Notes: generated by a model from the letters alone, not told the origin. A stretch of DNA of 64,000 bases from Rhodanobacteraceae bacterium ZG21-1 (GCA_021390615.1 JAJEJU010000025.1:868001-932000), one strand, 5' to 3'. Shown: positions 1 to 9,628, counted from the first letter of the stretch. Numbers and translations: made by a program.

Positions 1-2125
1 CGCGCTGGCGCGGCGCCGCGTCGGTCAGCGTGTTGCGCGCCTCGACGCCGAACAGCACGTTGTCTGCGCCGGCGGCGATCAATGCGGCCGGGGTGGCCTG
101 CACGCTGCGGATCTGCGTGTTGTTGTGGCTGTACGCGGCGGTCAGCAGCAGGCGGCCGCCGGCCAGCGCGGTGCGGTAATTGGCGACCAGCTCGGCGCCG
201 CGCGTCACCGTGTCCACCGCATTGGTGAAGAACTGCACGCTCTGCACGCCGGGGATGCCGAACTGCTGCTGGATGTAGTCCTCCAGCCCCGGGTTGTCGA
301 TGGTCTCGGACAGGGTGACGCGGTGATCGATGCTGATCTGGTAGACGTCCAGCGAGAAGTCGAACGCCTCGTCGAGCTGACCGGTCAGGCCCAGGCTGTA
401 GTTGCGCGACTTCTCCGGCCGCAGCGGCTGCGCGCCCAGCTCGCGCGCCAGCGGATCGTTGACCGAGAGAATGCGCCCGGTGACCAGCCGCCCGTCGGCG
501 CCGTAGCCGGTGGTGGTGGACTCGAAGCCGATCTGGCTCAGCGAGGGCGCGCGCAGGTTGTTGGACACCGCACCGCGCAGCGCGAAGCCCGGCGCGAACT
601 CCCAGCGCGCGCTCAGCTTGCCGCTCCAGTTGCCGCCGAAGTCGCTGTAGTGCTCGTAGCGGCCGGCGGCGTCGGCGAAGAAGTGCTCGGTGATGTCGCT
701 GGAAACCTCGGCATAGGCCGCGCCCACGTGGCGCGAGAGATTCGCCGCGTCCTGCGGCTGCAGGCCGCCGCCGGCCTGCGCGCCGGCGGGCGCGTCGATC
801 GGACCCACCGCGTACGAGGCCGGATCGCCGGCGCCGGTGCGGAAGTTCTCGTCGCGGTACTCGGCGCCCAGCGCCAGCGTCAGCGAGCGGTCGCCGAGCT
901 CGAACTGGCGATTGGCGTCGTAGTTCGCGCTGCCCTGCCTGAAGTGGTAGTCGCCGATATGGAACGAAGTGGGGCTGGCCGCGCCCAGCGAGGCATTCAG
1001 CGAGTCGCGCAGGTCGTAGTCGAAGGCGTTGCCGCCCCAGTTGAGGCTGCCGTCGTAATCCCACTCGCCCAGCTTGCCGCGCACGCCGGCGGCGGTCTGC
1101 AGGTCGCGGTTGTGGCCGATCGACTGCGGCAGATAGCCCTGCGGATAGATCGACGGCACGTTGGCGTCGCTGTCCGGGTAGCGGAAGTAGTTGTCGCCAA
1201 TGGTGTGGCGCTGGGTGTAGGTGCCGAACCAGTACAGCTTGACCTCGCCTAGCGGCAGCTCGCTGTTGAACCAGCCGTTGTAGCTCTCGTTCGGCGGATC
1301 GCCGGCGGCGTAGTTGCGCTGGCCGCGCAAGGCCAGGTTGGCCGGCGTGGGATCGGCGATGAAATCCGGCACGCTGTCGTCGCCGGCGCGGTTGGTGCCG
1401 GCATGATGGTTGGTTTCAATGCCGGCGTGAAAGAAGCCGCTGCCGCCCAGGGTGGTGCCGAAGTCGGCGGAGAGATTGCCGCCCTGGCCGTCGGTGATGG
1501 TGCGGTCGGTGGGCCGGAAATGCGTGTGATAGGCGCCGTAGTCGGCCTCGACCGCGCCGCCCTCGGGCGCGTCCTTGAGGATGATGTTGATCACCCCGGC
1601 AATCGCGTCCGAACCGTACTGCGCGCCGGCGCCGTCGCGCAGCACTTCCACGCGCTTGATCGCGCTGAGCGGGATCGCGTTGAAATCCACCGGCGTGGTG
1701 CCGTTGCCGATCTTGGTGTCGGTGTTGACCAGGGCCGAGGTGTGGAAGCGCTTGCCGTTGACCAGTACCAGCACTTCGTCCGGCGACAGCCCGCGCAGCT
1801 GCGCGGCACGCACGTGGTCCGAGCCGCCCGAGTTGGACTGCCGCGGAAAATTGAACGAGGGCAGCAGGGTTTCCAGGGCGGCGCCGAGTTCGCCGTTGAC
1901 CCCGCCCGCGTTGCGCAGGTCGTCGGCGCTCAGCACATCGATCGGCACCGGCGAATCCAGCGCGGTGCGGCTGCTGGCGCGCACGCCGGTGACCACCACC
2001 TGGTCGAGGGTCTTGGCATTGTCGGCCGCAGCCTGCTGAGCTTGCGCGGCCGCCGAGCCGAACAGGCCGAGCAGGCAGGCGCCGTGGAGCGCCTTGCGGC
2101 GGATGCTGCGACGACGAGACGACAT
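1..2125 (-). CDS. TonB-dependent outer-membrane receptor (3' end outside window)
   Basis: About 708 residues are visible; the C-terminal part of the beta-barrel runs off the left edge. The start is the ATG at 2125, 4 bases after an AGGAGGCC ribosome site. The N-terminus is a signal peptide (Arg-rich, then a Leu/Gly core ending near AAAQAQ). The plug follows: DQVVVTGVR, LVLVNGKRF and GAGAQYGSDAIAGVINI are the typical TonB-box/plug signatures. The remainder alternates aromatic strands ending in Tyr/Phe, as expected for a barrel. This subtype with a long plug is common in Xanthomonadales and takes up siderophores, sugars or other large ligands; the substrate cannot be read from the sequence. It is transcribed away from the rest of the window. 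Confidence 0.93.
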   Translation of the reverse strand, partial: MSSRRRSIRRKALHGACLLGLFGSAAAQAQQAAADNAKTLDQVVVTGVRASSRTALDSPVPIDVLSADDLRNAGGVNGELGAALETLLPSFNFPRQSNSGGSDHVRAAQLRGLSPDEVLVLVNGKRFHTSALVNTDTKIGNGTTPVDFNAIPLSAIKRVEVLRDGAGAQYGSDAIAGVINIILKDAPEGGAVEADYGAYHTHFRPTDRTITDGQGGNLSADFGTTLGGSGFFHAGIETNHHAGTNRAGDDSVPDFIADPTPANLALRGQRNYAAGDPPNESYNGWFNSELPLGEVKLYWFGTYTQRHTIGDNYFRYPDSDANVPSIYPQGYLPQSIGHNRDLQTAAGVRGKLGEWDYDGSLNWGGNAFDYDLRDSLNASLGAASPTSFHIGDYHFRQGSANYDANRQFELGDRSLTLALGAEYRDENFRTGAGDPASYAVGPIDAPAGAQAGGGLQPQDAANLSRHVGAAYAEVSSDITEHFFADAAGRYEHYSDFGGNWSGKLSARWEFAPGFALRGAVSNNLRAPSLSQIGFESTTTGYGADGRLVTGRILSVNDPLARELGAQPLRPEKSRNYSLGLTGQLDEAFDFSLDVYQISIDHRVTLSETIDNPGLEDYIQQQFGIPGVQSVQFFTNAVDTVTRGAELVANYRTALAGGRLLLTAAYSHNNTQIRSVQATPAALIAAGADNVLFGVEARNTLTDAAPRQR

Positions 2126-2520
2126 GAGGCCTCCTGGAAAACGGGATAAAGCGTCCGGCCGAGTGTCGGCCAGTCGTGCGCCCACCGAGGGCGGGTCTCT
2201 AGGATGACGGCGCTCGGCGCCGAGCAATGAACAGGTGCGCGATCGCGGGCGAATCAGCCGCCGCAGCCACGACATCGCGACCCGCAACAGGTCATGCGAC
2301 GATAGGCTGTGGCGCGATGCATAAGGCTGTTCACCGGAAGAGTTCGCCTGCGGCTGGATGGGCGGCCTGCCGGCGAGCATGTCGTCGGCAACCGCGCGGG
2401 CATGCCGTTCCCCCGGCCCGCGTGGACTATTTGTTGCATTGCACCCAAGGTCTTGTCAATACTCGTCAGCGCATTCCATCTGGACGTCTGGATGTCCAGA
2501 CGGAAATTTCGAGGAAAACC
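2126..2520. other. Divergent intergenic region
   Basis: This 395-base region separates the leftward TonB receptor from the rightward DUF3574 lipoprotein. Apart from the palindrome at 2479-2500 I see no gene in it. Longer open frames across it (for example one starting at 2227) lack a ribosome site and a signal-like N-terminus, whereas the ATG at 2521 has both. Confidence 0.5.
2479..2500. promoter_or_regulatory. 22-bp near-perfect palindrome, candidate operator
   Basis: The outer arms TCTGGAC and GTCCAGA pair perfectly around a centre that is itself nearly symmetric. The element ends 20 bases before the ATG of the DUF3574 lipoprotein, just upstream of its ribosome site. The size and position suit a dimeric repressor of TetR type or tandem Met-box-like sites; the protein is unknown and no regulator gene is adjacent. 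Confidence 0.45.
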
Positions 2521-2994
2521 ATGTCGATCCTTCACCACTCGCGCTTCGCCGTCCTGCTCGCATGCGCCCCGCTTGCATGTGCTGTTGTCGGCTGCGCCGC
2601 CGTGCCGGCCACCGCGCCGGCGAGCGCCACCTTGCAGGGGGATGCGGCGCATCCCGCCCAGACCCATGGCTGGGTGGACACGCGGCTCTACTTCGGGCTG
2701 GGCCCAGCCGACCAGCCGAACCAGGGCATCAGCGAGGCGGCGTGGCGCGATTTCCTCGACCGCGAAGTCAGCTCGCGCTTTCCGGACGGCCTCAGCGTGA
2801 TCGACGTCTACGGCCAGTGGCAGGGCCGCCAGCAGGCGACGCCGGAACGGCTGCGCTCGAAGCTGCTGGTGATCGACTATCCCGACACGCCGGACAATCG
2901 CGCCAAGGTCGAAGCGATCCGCGCGGCCTGGAAGCAGCGCACCGGCGACCAGTCGGTGCTGCGCGTCACCGAGCCGGCCGAGGTGTCGTTTTGA
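2521..2994 (+). CDS. DUF3574-type lipoprotein
   Basis: 157 residues. I chose the ATG at 2521 because a GAGGA ribosome site precedes it and because it gives a clean lipoprotein signal: a hydrophobic segment ending in VVGC (Cys about residue 25). The mature part contains WVDTRLYFGLG near its start, then a compact alpha/beta domain including FPDGLSVIDVYGQW and KLLVIDYPDT, the pattern of the DUF3574 family of small lipoproteins. Function is unknown for the family. The permease gene follows 58 bases later on the same strand, so the two may be co-transcribed. The near-perfect palindrome just upstream may control it. Confidence 0.75.
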   Translation: MSILHHSRFAVLLACAPLACAVVGCAAVPATAPASATLQGDAAHPAQTHGWVDTRLYFGLGPADQPNQGISEAAWRDFLDREVSSRFPDGLSVIDVYGQWQGRQQATPERLRSKLLVIDYPDTPDNRAKVEAIRAAWKQRTGDQSVLRVTEPAEVSF

Positions 2995-3052
2995 AGCCGC
3001 TCACGCCCCGCCTCATGCAGGCCATGACTGATCGCGCCGACGGAGTCGCCGC

Positions 3053-4633
3053 ATGAGCGCGCGCGCCACACCGCGCTGGTTCGCGCCCGGCGACCTCAAC
3101 GGCTTCCTCGGCCTGCTGGTCGACAATCTTTCGATCCTGTCGTTCCTGGCCATCGTGCTGCAGGGCTTCGGCTTTCCGGCCGAGATCATTTATGCGCACA
3201 TGTTCCCCGGCACCGCGCTGGGCGTGCTGCTGGGCAACCTCGCCTACACCGTGATGGCGCGCCGGCTGGCGCGGCGCAGCGGCCGCGACGACGTCACCGC
3301 GATGCCGCTGGGCCTCGACGCACCCACCAGCATCGGCATGGCCTTGCTGGTGCTGGGCCCGGCCTTCCTGGGCTATCGCAAGGACGGCATGGACGAGCAC
3401 GCCGCCGCGCTCGCCACCTGGCAGCTGGGCATGGCGGCCCTGGTGGTGATGGGCGTGCTGAAGTTCGTGCTGTCGTTCTTCGGCGCCTGGGTGCAGCGGC
3501 ACGTGCCGCGCGCCGGCCTGCTCGGTTCGATCGCCGGCATCGCCCTGGTGCTGATGGGCTTCCTGCCGCTGCTGGAGATCATGCAGGTGCCGGTGGTCGG
3601 CTTCGCCGGGCTGGGCGTGGTGCTGTATGCGCTGGTGGCGCGCGCGCGCATGCCGTTCGGCCTGCCCGGCGTGCTGGTCGCCTTCGCCGCCGGCCTGCTG
3701 CTGTACCTGACGCTGGGGCCGCTGGGCTGGCTCGGCCACGGCTACCAGCCGCCGCCGCCCTGGCAGTGGCGCGTCGGCCTGCCGTGGCCGAACCTGCAGT
3801 GGCTCGGCGGGCTGCCGCGCACCCTGCCCTACCTGCCGCTGATCCTGCCGTTCGGCCTGCTGATGGTGGTGGGCGGCATCAATGTCAGCGAGAGCGCCCG
3901 CGCCGCCGGCGACGACTACGTCACTCGCGACATCCTGCTGGTGGAGGCGCTGGCCACCTTGATCGCCGGCTGCTGCGGCGGCGTGGCGCAGACCACGCCC
4001 TACATCGGCCAGCCGGCCTACAAGGCGATGGGCGCGCGCAGCGGCTACACCTTGCTGACCGGCCTGGTGGTCGGCCTCGGCGGCATGCTCGGCTACCTGG
4101 CCAACCTGGTCGAGCTGCTGCCGATGGCGGTGCTCGCGCCGATCCTGGTGTTCGTGGCGATCAGCATCACCACCCAGGCCTTCGAGGCCACGCCGCAGCG
4201 CTACGCCGCCGCGGTGGTGTTCAGTTTTTTCCCCGCCATCGCGCGCATGCTGGCGATCAAGCTCGGCGATCCGAGCTACCTCGCGCCGGAGCACGCCGTC
4301 GCGATGTTCGGCGACGCCTCGCATGGCGTGTCGGAGCTGGCGGTGATCACCGTGCTCGGCAACGGCTTCATCATCACCTCGATGGTCTGGGCCAGCTTCG
4401 TGGTGGCGATGATCGACGGCCGGCCGCTGCGCGCCGCGCTGATCGTGCTGCTGGGCGGCGCACTGACCCTGTTCGGGGTGATCCACTCGGTGCGTCCGGG
4501 TGGCGACATCTATCTGCCGTGGAGCCTGGACCCGTTCGCCCGCAGCATGGTCTGGCAATTCGCCGGCGGCTATCTCGCGCTGGCCGTGCTGCTGATCCTG
4601 CTGTCGCTGTCGCGCCGTAGCGCGCCGGCCTGA
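3053..4633 (+). CDS. NCS2-like (xanthine/uracil family) permease
   Basis: 526 residues, strongly hydrophobic with about 12-14 predicted membrane spans, ending in a short basic tail. The segment around residues 265-330 (LPFGLLMVVGGINVSESARAAGDDY, then GCCGGVAQTTPYIGQPAYKAMGARSGYT) matches the conserved substrate-binding helices and pore loops of the NCS2/AzgA-like nucleobase:cation symporters. It lacks the canonical QNxGxxxxT signature, so it belongs to a divergent branch and the substrate is uncertain. The ATG at 3053 follows the stop of the lipoprotein gene by 58 bases. Inner-membrane location is expected. Confidence 0.72.
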   Translation: MSARATPRWFAPGDLNGFLGLLVDNLSILSFLAIVLQGFGFPAEIIYAHMFPGTALGVLLGNLAYTVMARRLARRSGRDDVTAMPLGLDAPTSIGMALLVLGPAFLGYRKDGMDEHAAALATWQLGMAALVVMGVLKFVLSFFGAWVQRHVPRAGLLGSIAGIALVLMGFLPLLEIMQVPVVGFAGLGVVLYALVARARMPFGLPGVLVAFAAGLLLYLTLGPLGWLGHGYQPPPPWQWRVGLPWPNLQWLGGLPRTLPYLPLILPFGLLMVVGGINVSESARAAGDDYVTRDILLVEALATLIAGCCGGVAQTTPYIGQPAYKAMGARSGYTLLTGLVVGLGGMLGYLANLVELLPMAVLAPILVFVAISITTQAFEATPQRYAAAVVFSFFPAIARMLAIKLGDPSYLAPEHAVAMFGDASHGVSELAVITVLGNGFIITSMVWASFVVAMIDGRPLRAALIVLLGGALTLFGVIHSVRPGGDIYLPWSLDPFARSMVWQFAGGYLALAVLLILLSLSRRSAPA

Positions 4634-4691
4634 GCCATTCGCAGCGCGGCGGCATCCGGCACCGGCTCACGCTTTCGCATCCCGCCGCGGC

Positions 4692-4712
4692 AACCTAGGG
4701 AAAGCCCATATT
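4692..4712 (+). promoter_or_regulatory. CCTAGGG-box 1 (putative T3SS regulon operator)
   Basis: AACCTAGGG followed by AAAG and CCC, i.e. one full half-site and a partial second half. It lies 63 bases upstream of the ATG of the 1014-residue LysM protein. It shares the core with the boxes before sctV, sctU and the LysM lysozyme. Confidence 0.6.
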
Positions 4713-4774
4713 GCCCGGGCCTCGCGCGACGCCGCCAAATGGCGGGCATGTATCCGTCGCGATAGAGGCCTGCC

Positions 4775-7700
4775 ATGTTCCCCGTCGATTCCGGCTCCCC
4801 GGCCCGCTACATTCCGCCACCGCCGCCTCCGCCGCCGCCCTACAAGGTGCAGCCGCACGACACCGTGCAGAGCGTCGCGCACGCACACGGGGTCACCCCG
4901 GAGGAACTCGCACGCAACAACGGCATCACAGTGACCGCCACGCTCACCCCGGGCCAGACGCTGAACCTGCCGGCGAATGCCGTGCAGACCGACAAGGCCC
5001 CGCCGGCGGCGCCCGCGCAGACCCCGGCCCAGCAGACCGATGCCGCGATCGGCGCCTACCAGAAGGCGGTGCAGCAACGCGATCAGGCGATGCAGAACGC
5101 GCCGCACAACATGGGCATCCGCAGCGAGATCTGGCAGGACGAATCCACCAGCGTCGACAGTGCGCAGAGCGCCATGAACACCGCGATCCAGCACGAGCTC
5201 GCGGGCGAGGTGGCCAGCCGCAACAACGGCGTGCCGGCGCAGTTCCGCACGCCGACCGACCAGCTGATCGCCAGCGCCGGCCAGGCGATCGAGCAGCGTC
5301 ATGCGGGCGATCCCGGCGCGCAGGCGGCGATCCAGGCCAGCGTCAGCGACTACCAGCTGCAGAGCAAGGCCGATGCGCTGATTCCCTCGTTCTACGGCGA
5401 CTGGAGCCCGCACGACAAGCTGCAGAGCCTGGGCACCAACCTGCAGGGGCAGCCGCAGGCGGTGGTCGATCGCGTGCTGGCCGATCCCACCGTGCAGAGC
5501 TGGGTCAAGGCCGCGGCGGACCAGGTCGCGCAGCCCTACGCCAAGACCAAGCCGGACGACGTCTACTACGCACAGGACCAGGCCACCCAGGCGGCCGGGC
5601 AATTGCAGAACGTCACCGACGGCCTGCCGCCCGAGCTAGCCACCGCAGTCACCCAGGCCAGCCTGCCGACCATCCAGAAGATCGCCCAGCTGCAGCTCGG
5701 CTATGCCGGCAGCATGGTGCCGTTCGACAGCGTGCAGAGCGTGCTCGCCGGGCTCGGCGGCAGCAGCCAGGCCCAGGCGGTGATCCAGCAGACCGCAGCG
5801 GCCTACGCGGACAATCCCGGCGCGGTCGGCTTCCTCACCCGCGGCGGCGGCACCAGCGAGCTGGAAAGCACCATCGTCAACAGCCCGGGCTTCGGCTCGG
5901 CCGGCAGCCCCAACTTCGCCATCGCGCTCGGCCAGGCGCTGCAGGACCGCGGCGAGACCGCCAACGCCAACGCCGCCTTCGACGCCGGCGCGCAAGGCGT
6001 GCACGACTACCTCGCCAACAACGGCGGCAGCCCACTCAAGGCCTACGACGCCGCGCACGGCGCAGCCGAGCAGAAGGACCAGCAGCTCGCCGAGCTGCTG
6101 GCCAAGTCGGGCCCGCTCACCGACGCGCAGAAGCAGGCCTTCATCAAGGCCTATCGCAACGATCCGGACAACGCCAAGGCCTATCAGGCCGATGCCGACG
6201 CGGCGAAGAACCTGGCCGCCTACATGCAGGCCAACCAGTCCAGCCTGATCTACGCGGCTGGCCGCAACCCGGGCGCGGCGCAGCAGCTCTACGGCGCCAT
6301 GCAGGATCTGGCGCAGTCGGGCCAGGGCAAGACTGCGCTGCAGTTCGCCGGCGATGTGCAGAACGACGCGGCGGCCTCCAAGGCCTTCGGCAAGTTCTCC
6401 GACTACGACAGCAAGTTCCTGCCCGAGGCGCTGGAATCCGCGCAGGGCCAATTGCTGGTCGAGGACGGCGGCGACACCAAGCAAGCCGGCAGCGAGCTGC
6501 TCGAACTGGCCGACCCGGTATTCAAGAGCAAGGACGGCTGGAGTCTGATCAAGGAGGGCTACCAGGCTCTCGCCAACGGCGATACCAAGCTGTTCAACGC
6601 CGCCGAGTTCGCCAAGGGCTATAGCGAGATGGGGCCGGCCGGCAAGGCCTGGGCGGTGGCCTCGGTGATGACCAGCAGCATCAACGGCGCCAACGCCGAC
6701 CAGCTCAACGACATGCTCGGCGCCTTCGCCACCGCCGGCGGCACCGTCGACGAAGTCGGCAGCGGCGCGGTGCAGGCGCTGGCCGACGCCGGCAAGTTCG
6801 GCGCCTTCAACTTCCCGGCGGAGATGGCCAAGTTCAGCGCGAAGTTCGTGCCGGGCCTGGCGGTGGTCGCCAGCACCGCCGCGTTCGCCTCAGACTTCAG
6901 CGCGGCAGCCAAGGGCAATCCCGCCTATGCGCTCGCCATGGCCGGCGACGTGCTCTCGGTGCTGGGCAGCGTGATGGAGAGCACCGGCGTCGGCGAAGTG
7001 CCCGGCGCCATCGTGACCGGCATCGGCATGATCATGTCGGCGCCGTTCGAACTGGCCGGCAAGCTGATCGACGGCAACAAGGAACAGAAGGAATTCCAGG
7101 AGCAGCAGATCAAATATCTGGAGGCGGCCGGCATCGACAAGGACGAGTCCGAGGCGCTGGCCAAGGACGGCGATGCGATCAACGCCTTCAGCCAGCAGCT
7201 CGGCCTGAGCCCGCAGCAGGCGCAGCAGGTGCTGATGGCCCATCCCGAAGCCTTCGGCGAAGGGACCGGCTACGCGCAGGGCGTGATCGACGTGGTCAAG
7301 GCCTGCCAGATCAAGCCGGCCGACGTCGACGGTTTCCTCGGTGCACTGGCCAAGGACAATCCCGACTATGTCGACATGCTGTTCAACCGGCGCGTCGCCG
7401 GCGCCGACAACCCCGCGACGCCGCTCACCAATGTCGACAACCTCACCGACCTGATCGGCGGCGGCGGCTTCGCCAACGCCAAGGCCTACGTGCAGAGCCA
7501 GGCGCTCGACGTGTTCAGCGCCGACGGCGTGGCGCGGCGGCAGGCGGATCGCGACTACGAACTGGCGCTGTCCAGCGGCACCAGCCAGCAGGAGCAGATC
7601 GGCAACCTGCTGAAGAGCAACCACGGCGCCGCCTACCAGGCCGAAATCATCAAGGTGATGAAGGACAACGGCACGCTGCCGAACTGGGTGCAGCAGATGG

Positions 7701-7819
7701 GCACGCAATACGCCTTCAACGGCTGGCCGCAGGCGGCACGCAGCGCGATCCAGTATGCCGAGCAGAGCGGCGTGCTGAGTTCTTCCCAGGCTCAGCAATA
7801 TCTCGGACAGCTCGGCTGA
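4775..7819 (+). CDS. Large LysM-domain protein, candidate T3SS-secreted protein or translocator
   Basis: 1014 residues starting at ATG 4775. Residues 13-21 are nine consecutive prolines, followed directly by a single LysM domain (about residues 22-70: YKVQPHDTVQSVA ... LTPGQTLNLPA). Residues 70-690 are a Gln/Ala/Asp-rich, largely helical region without Cys. Residues about 690-765 are the only hydrophobic part (two or three Ala/Gly/Val-rich helices around PGLAVVASTAAFA and VPGAIVTGIGMIM). A second helical region rich in Gln closes the protein. There is no signal peptide. LysM proteins bind peptidoglycan or chitin; helical proteins with a central hydrophobic patch and no signal peptide are typical of T3SS translocators such as HrpF/PopF/NolX, but I see no specific match. 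A CCTAGGG box precedes it, placing it in the inferred regulon. The only known domain is LysM. Confidence 0.62.
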   Translation: MFPVDSGSPARYIPPPPPPPPPYKVQPHDTVQSVAHAHGVTPEELARNNGITVTATLTPGQTLNLPANAVQTDKAPPAAPAQTPAQQTDAAIGAYQKAVQQRDQAMQNAPHNMGIRSEIWQDESTSVDSAQSAMNTAIQHELAGEVASRNNGVPAQFRTPTDQLIASAGQAIEQRHAGDPGAQAAIQASVSDYQLQSKADALIPSFYGDWSPHDKLQSLGTNLQGQPQAVVDRVLADPTVQSWVKAAADQVAQPYAKTKPDDVYYAQDQATQAAGQLQNVTDGLPPELATAVTQASLPTIQKIAQLQLGYAGSMVPFDSVQSVLAGLGGSSQAQAVIQQTAAAYADNPGAVGFLTRGGGTSELESTIVNSPGFGSAGSPNFAIALGQALQDRGETANANAAFDAGAQGVHDYLANNGGSPLKAYDAAHGAAEQKDQQLAELLAKSGPLTDAQKQAFIKAYRNDPDNAKAYQADADAAKNLAAYMQANQSSLIYAAGRNPGAAQQLYGAMQDLAQSGQGKTALQFAGDVQNDAAASKAFGKFSDYDSKFLPEALESAQGQLLVEDGGDTKQAGSELLELADPVFKSKDGWSLIKEGYQALANGDTKLFNAAEFAKGYSEMGPAGKAWAVASVMTSSINGANADQLNDMLGAFATAGGTVDEVGSGAVQALADAGKFGAFNFPAEMAKFSAKFVPGLAVVASTAAFASDFSAAAKGNPAYALAMAGDVLSVLGSVMESTGVGEVPGAIVTGIGMIMSAPFELAGKLIDGNKEQKEFQEQQIKYLEAAGIDKDESEALAKDGDAINAFSQQLGLSPQQAQQVLMAHPEAFGEGTGYAQGVIDVVKACQIKPADVDGFLGALAKDNPDYVDMLFNRRVAGADNPATPLTNVDNLTDLIGGGGFANAKAYVQSQALDVFSADGVARRQADRDYELALSSGTSQQEQIGNLLKSNHGAAYQAEIIKVMKDNGTLPNWVQQMGTQYAFNGWPQAARSAIQYAEQSGVLSSSQAQQYLGQLG

Positions 7820-7858
7820 CGGCGTGTCTGCTGCCTGATTTTTCGGCGGCACTCAACG

Positions 7859-7892
7859 AACGCCGGCGTCCTTGCGAGGCCGGCGTTTGCTT
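7859..7892 (+). terminator. Hairpin terminator after the LysM protein gene
   Basis: AACGCCGGC and GCCGGCGTT form a 9-bp stem with an 11-base loop 40 bases after the stop codon, followed by TGCTT. The T-run is weak. Confidence 0.5.
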
Positions 7893-8359
7893 GCAGGGAC
7901 TGGCAGGGTCCGCGCTCCGCGACATGCCGCATCCGCATGCTCATGCATGCGGCGTGCAGCCAACGGCATATGTTGCCTGTTGTCGCCAACGACACATCCG
8001 CGACGATGTCACCGTCGGACAAGAAGCCTGCTGTTAAACAGGAATTCGGCATGGCCCGGAGAGCCGGGCAGTCCACGCTATAACCCTTGGCCATGACTTG
8101 CGCACCGATACTCCGACAACCGCTTCCAACTGGCCGCTCACTGGATCAGCTGCCCTTGCCTGCCCTGAAAATGCGCCGCTCCCGAATCGACGCAGATCTC
8201 GAAGACGGAGATCGAAGCAAGCGCGCATGTCTGCTCATGGCTGAAGGCCGGCGGAGCAATGCTGCGCCGGTCACATCTCCTTTTCCGCCAAACCCGCTTG
8301 GGCGCTTCCGTTTCGCCTGTGGCTGATTCCATCTGCCGACTCCATCAGTCGTCAACGGA
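7893..8359. other. Gene-free stretch before the serpin gene
   Basis: No convincing coding region on either strand: open frames here are short, Arg-rich shadows without ribosome sites. Base composition is slightly less GC-rich than the neighbouring genes. No CCTAGGG box is present. Confidence 0.4.
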
Positions 8360-9616
8360 TCATGACGAAGGATCGACGACACGGCCGATAAACAGGATGG
8401 CTCCGCTGCGATCGTCCCGGATCAGGTACAGGAACGGATGATCGGCAACAAAGCGAACAGGCTGCGCGGGGGCGGACCGTGCGCTCGCAGCGATGGCGAC
8501 CAAGGTGCTGGCTGCCGCTTCAGTACCACCTTCGTCAGTATCGACAAAGGCTTTGTGCACGACATCGCCGACAAAGAGCCGCTCATCTGCTGTATCTGCG
8601 ATTCCGGTGAAGTCGGCCTTTGCGCTATCGAGCGCTCGTTCCATGCCGAGCTCCTGCAGCGCTTCGCGCAACTTGACGGAGGTCTCGCTGCGGAACCGCG
8701 GCAACGACACCTCGACCTGAGATAGTGGATGCGTAGCCAGCCATCGAGCGAGTGTATCGGCAGTCAATCCGGCCTCGACTTCGACCAGGCCATCTTGGCG
8801 ATCCGGAAGGACGAGGATCATCGACGCGCCGCCTTGGTAAGGCATCGACAGCACCTTGACACCGTCCGCATCTGCGAATTCGAAGTGCCCCGAACCGGAC
8901 ATCGTCGGCACGCGGACGTTGACGCCAGATACCACGTGAAAGTCGCGGACGGCGGTTCTGTCCTTGTCGAACGGCGACAACCAACGCCCGTTGAAATAGA
9001 TCGCGTTGGTGAGCACTACACCGTGGTTCGAAGGGTTAGCGCTCGAATCGAGGATGCTCGGGATCTTTCCTTCGGTGTGCTCTTTCACCCAGCGATTAAT
9101 CGTTGCCACGGCCGCAGCTGCGTCGTCGAAGTTGACCTGCTCGACCGCACCGCCGAAGTCGCGGCGTATCGTCGCGCCGAAATCGGGCACGGCGTCGGTT
9201 TTCTGTCCCACCCACAACGCATTGGCAACGCGCAGGATGAAGTCCTTGGACCGATCCTTGTTGCCAAGCCCGTCAGCTTGAAGCGCGTTCGCCTGCCCGA
9301 GGTCCGCCCCTGCCTCCGACGAGGCAGAACACACCCAATGCAGCACACCAGCAATCTCGCTCGCCGTGTCGCCCCGTGCACCCATATAGAGCATGCCAAG
9401 CGCCTGCGAAACGCTGTACGGCGAAAAGATCAAGTTGCCCGGCTGATTCCGCACCGCGCGATAAAGATCGAGGGCCAACGCATTTTGACTCTTGACCAGC
9501 GATGCGGGGGTATCGGCCTCGGTTTGGGTCGCTCTAGTCATCACACATCCACTGACCATCACCAAGGCAACTGCGTGAAGCCGCAGTATGGCGCTTATCC
9601 TCGAAACGCCATACAT
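8360..9616 (-). CDS. Serpin-family protease inhibitor, predicted lipoprotein
   Basis: 418 residues. The N-terminus is a lipoprotein signal with lipobox VSGC (Cys about residue 24), so the protein should be anchored on the periplasmic or outer face of a membrane. The fold signatures are clear: NLIFSPYSVSQALGMLYMGARG early, NAIYFNGRWLSPF in the middle, and near the C-terminus VVHKAFVDTDEGGTEAAAST followed by DHPFLYLIRD. The hinge of the reactive loop (EGGTEAAAST) has the small residues that allow loop insertion, so it should be inhibitory. Counting from the hinge puts the scissile bond in a run of Ala/Ser, suggesting elastase-like or broad targets; a nearby Arg is an alternative. Serpins can also trap cysteine proteases. 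It lies downstream of a calpain-like protease gene on the same strand. Bacterial serpins are uncommon. Confidence 0.88.
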   Translation of the reverse strand: MYGVSRISAILRLHAVALVMVSGCVMTRATQTEADTPASLVKSQNALALDLYRAVRNQPGNLIFSPYSVSQALGMLYMGARGDTASEIAGVLHWVCSASSEAGADLGQANALQADGLGNKDRSKDFILRVANALWVGQKTDAVPDFGATIRRDFGGAVEQVNFDDAAAAVATINRWVKEHTEGKIPSILDSSANPSNHGVVLTNAIYFNGRWLSPFDKDRTAVRDFHVVSGVNVRVPTMSGSGHFEFADADGVKVLSMPYQGGASMILVLPDRQDGLVEVEAGLTADTLARWLATHPLSQVEVSLPRFRSETSVKLREALQELGMERALDSAKADFTGIADTADERLFVGDVVHKAFVDTDEGGTEAAASTLVAIAASARSAPAQPVRFVADHPFLYLIRDDRSGAILFIGRVVDPSS

Positions 9617-9628
9617 CTACACCCAAAT

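Noticed and set aside
2966-4558. Long minus-strand frame opposite the permease gene
   Set aside because: His/Gln/Arg/Ala-rich shadow without domains; the plus strand has a clear membrane protein.
4711-6624. Long open frame overlapping the LysM protein gene on the same strand
   Set aside because: Its product is a low-complexity Arg/Ala/Gly/Pro sequence, typical of a shifted frame in GC-rich DNA. The overlapping frame has a LysM domain, a plausible start and a terminator.
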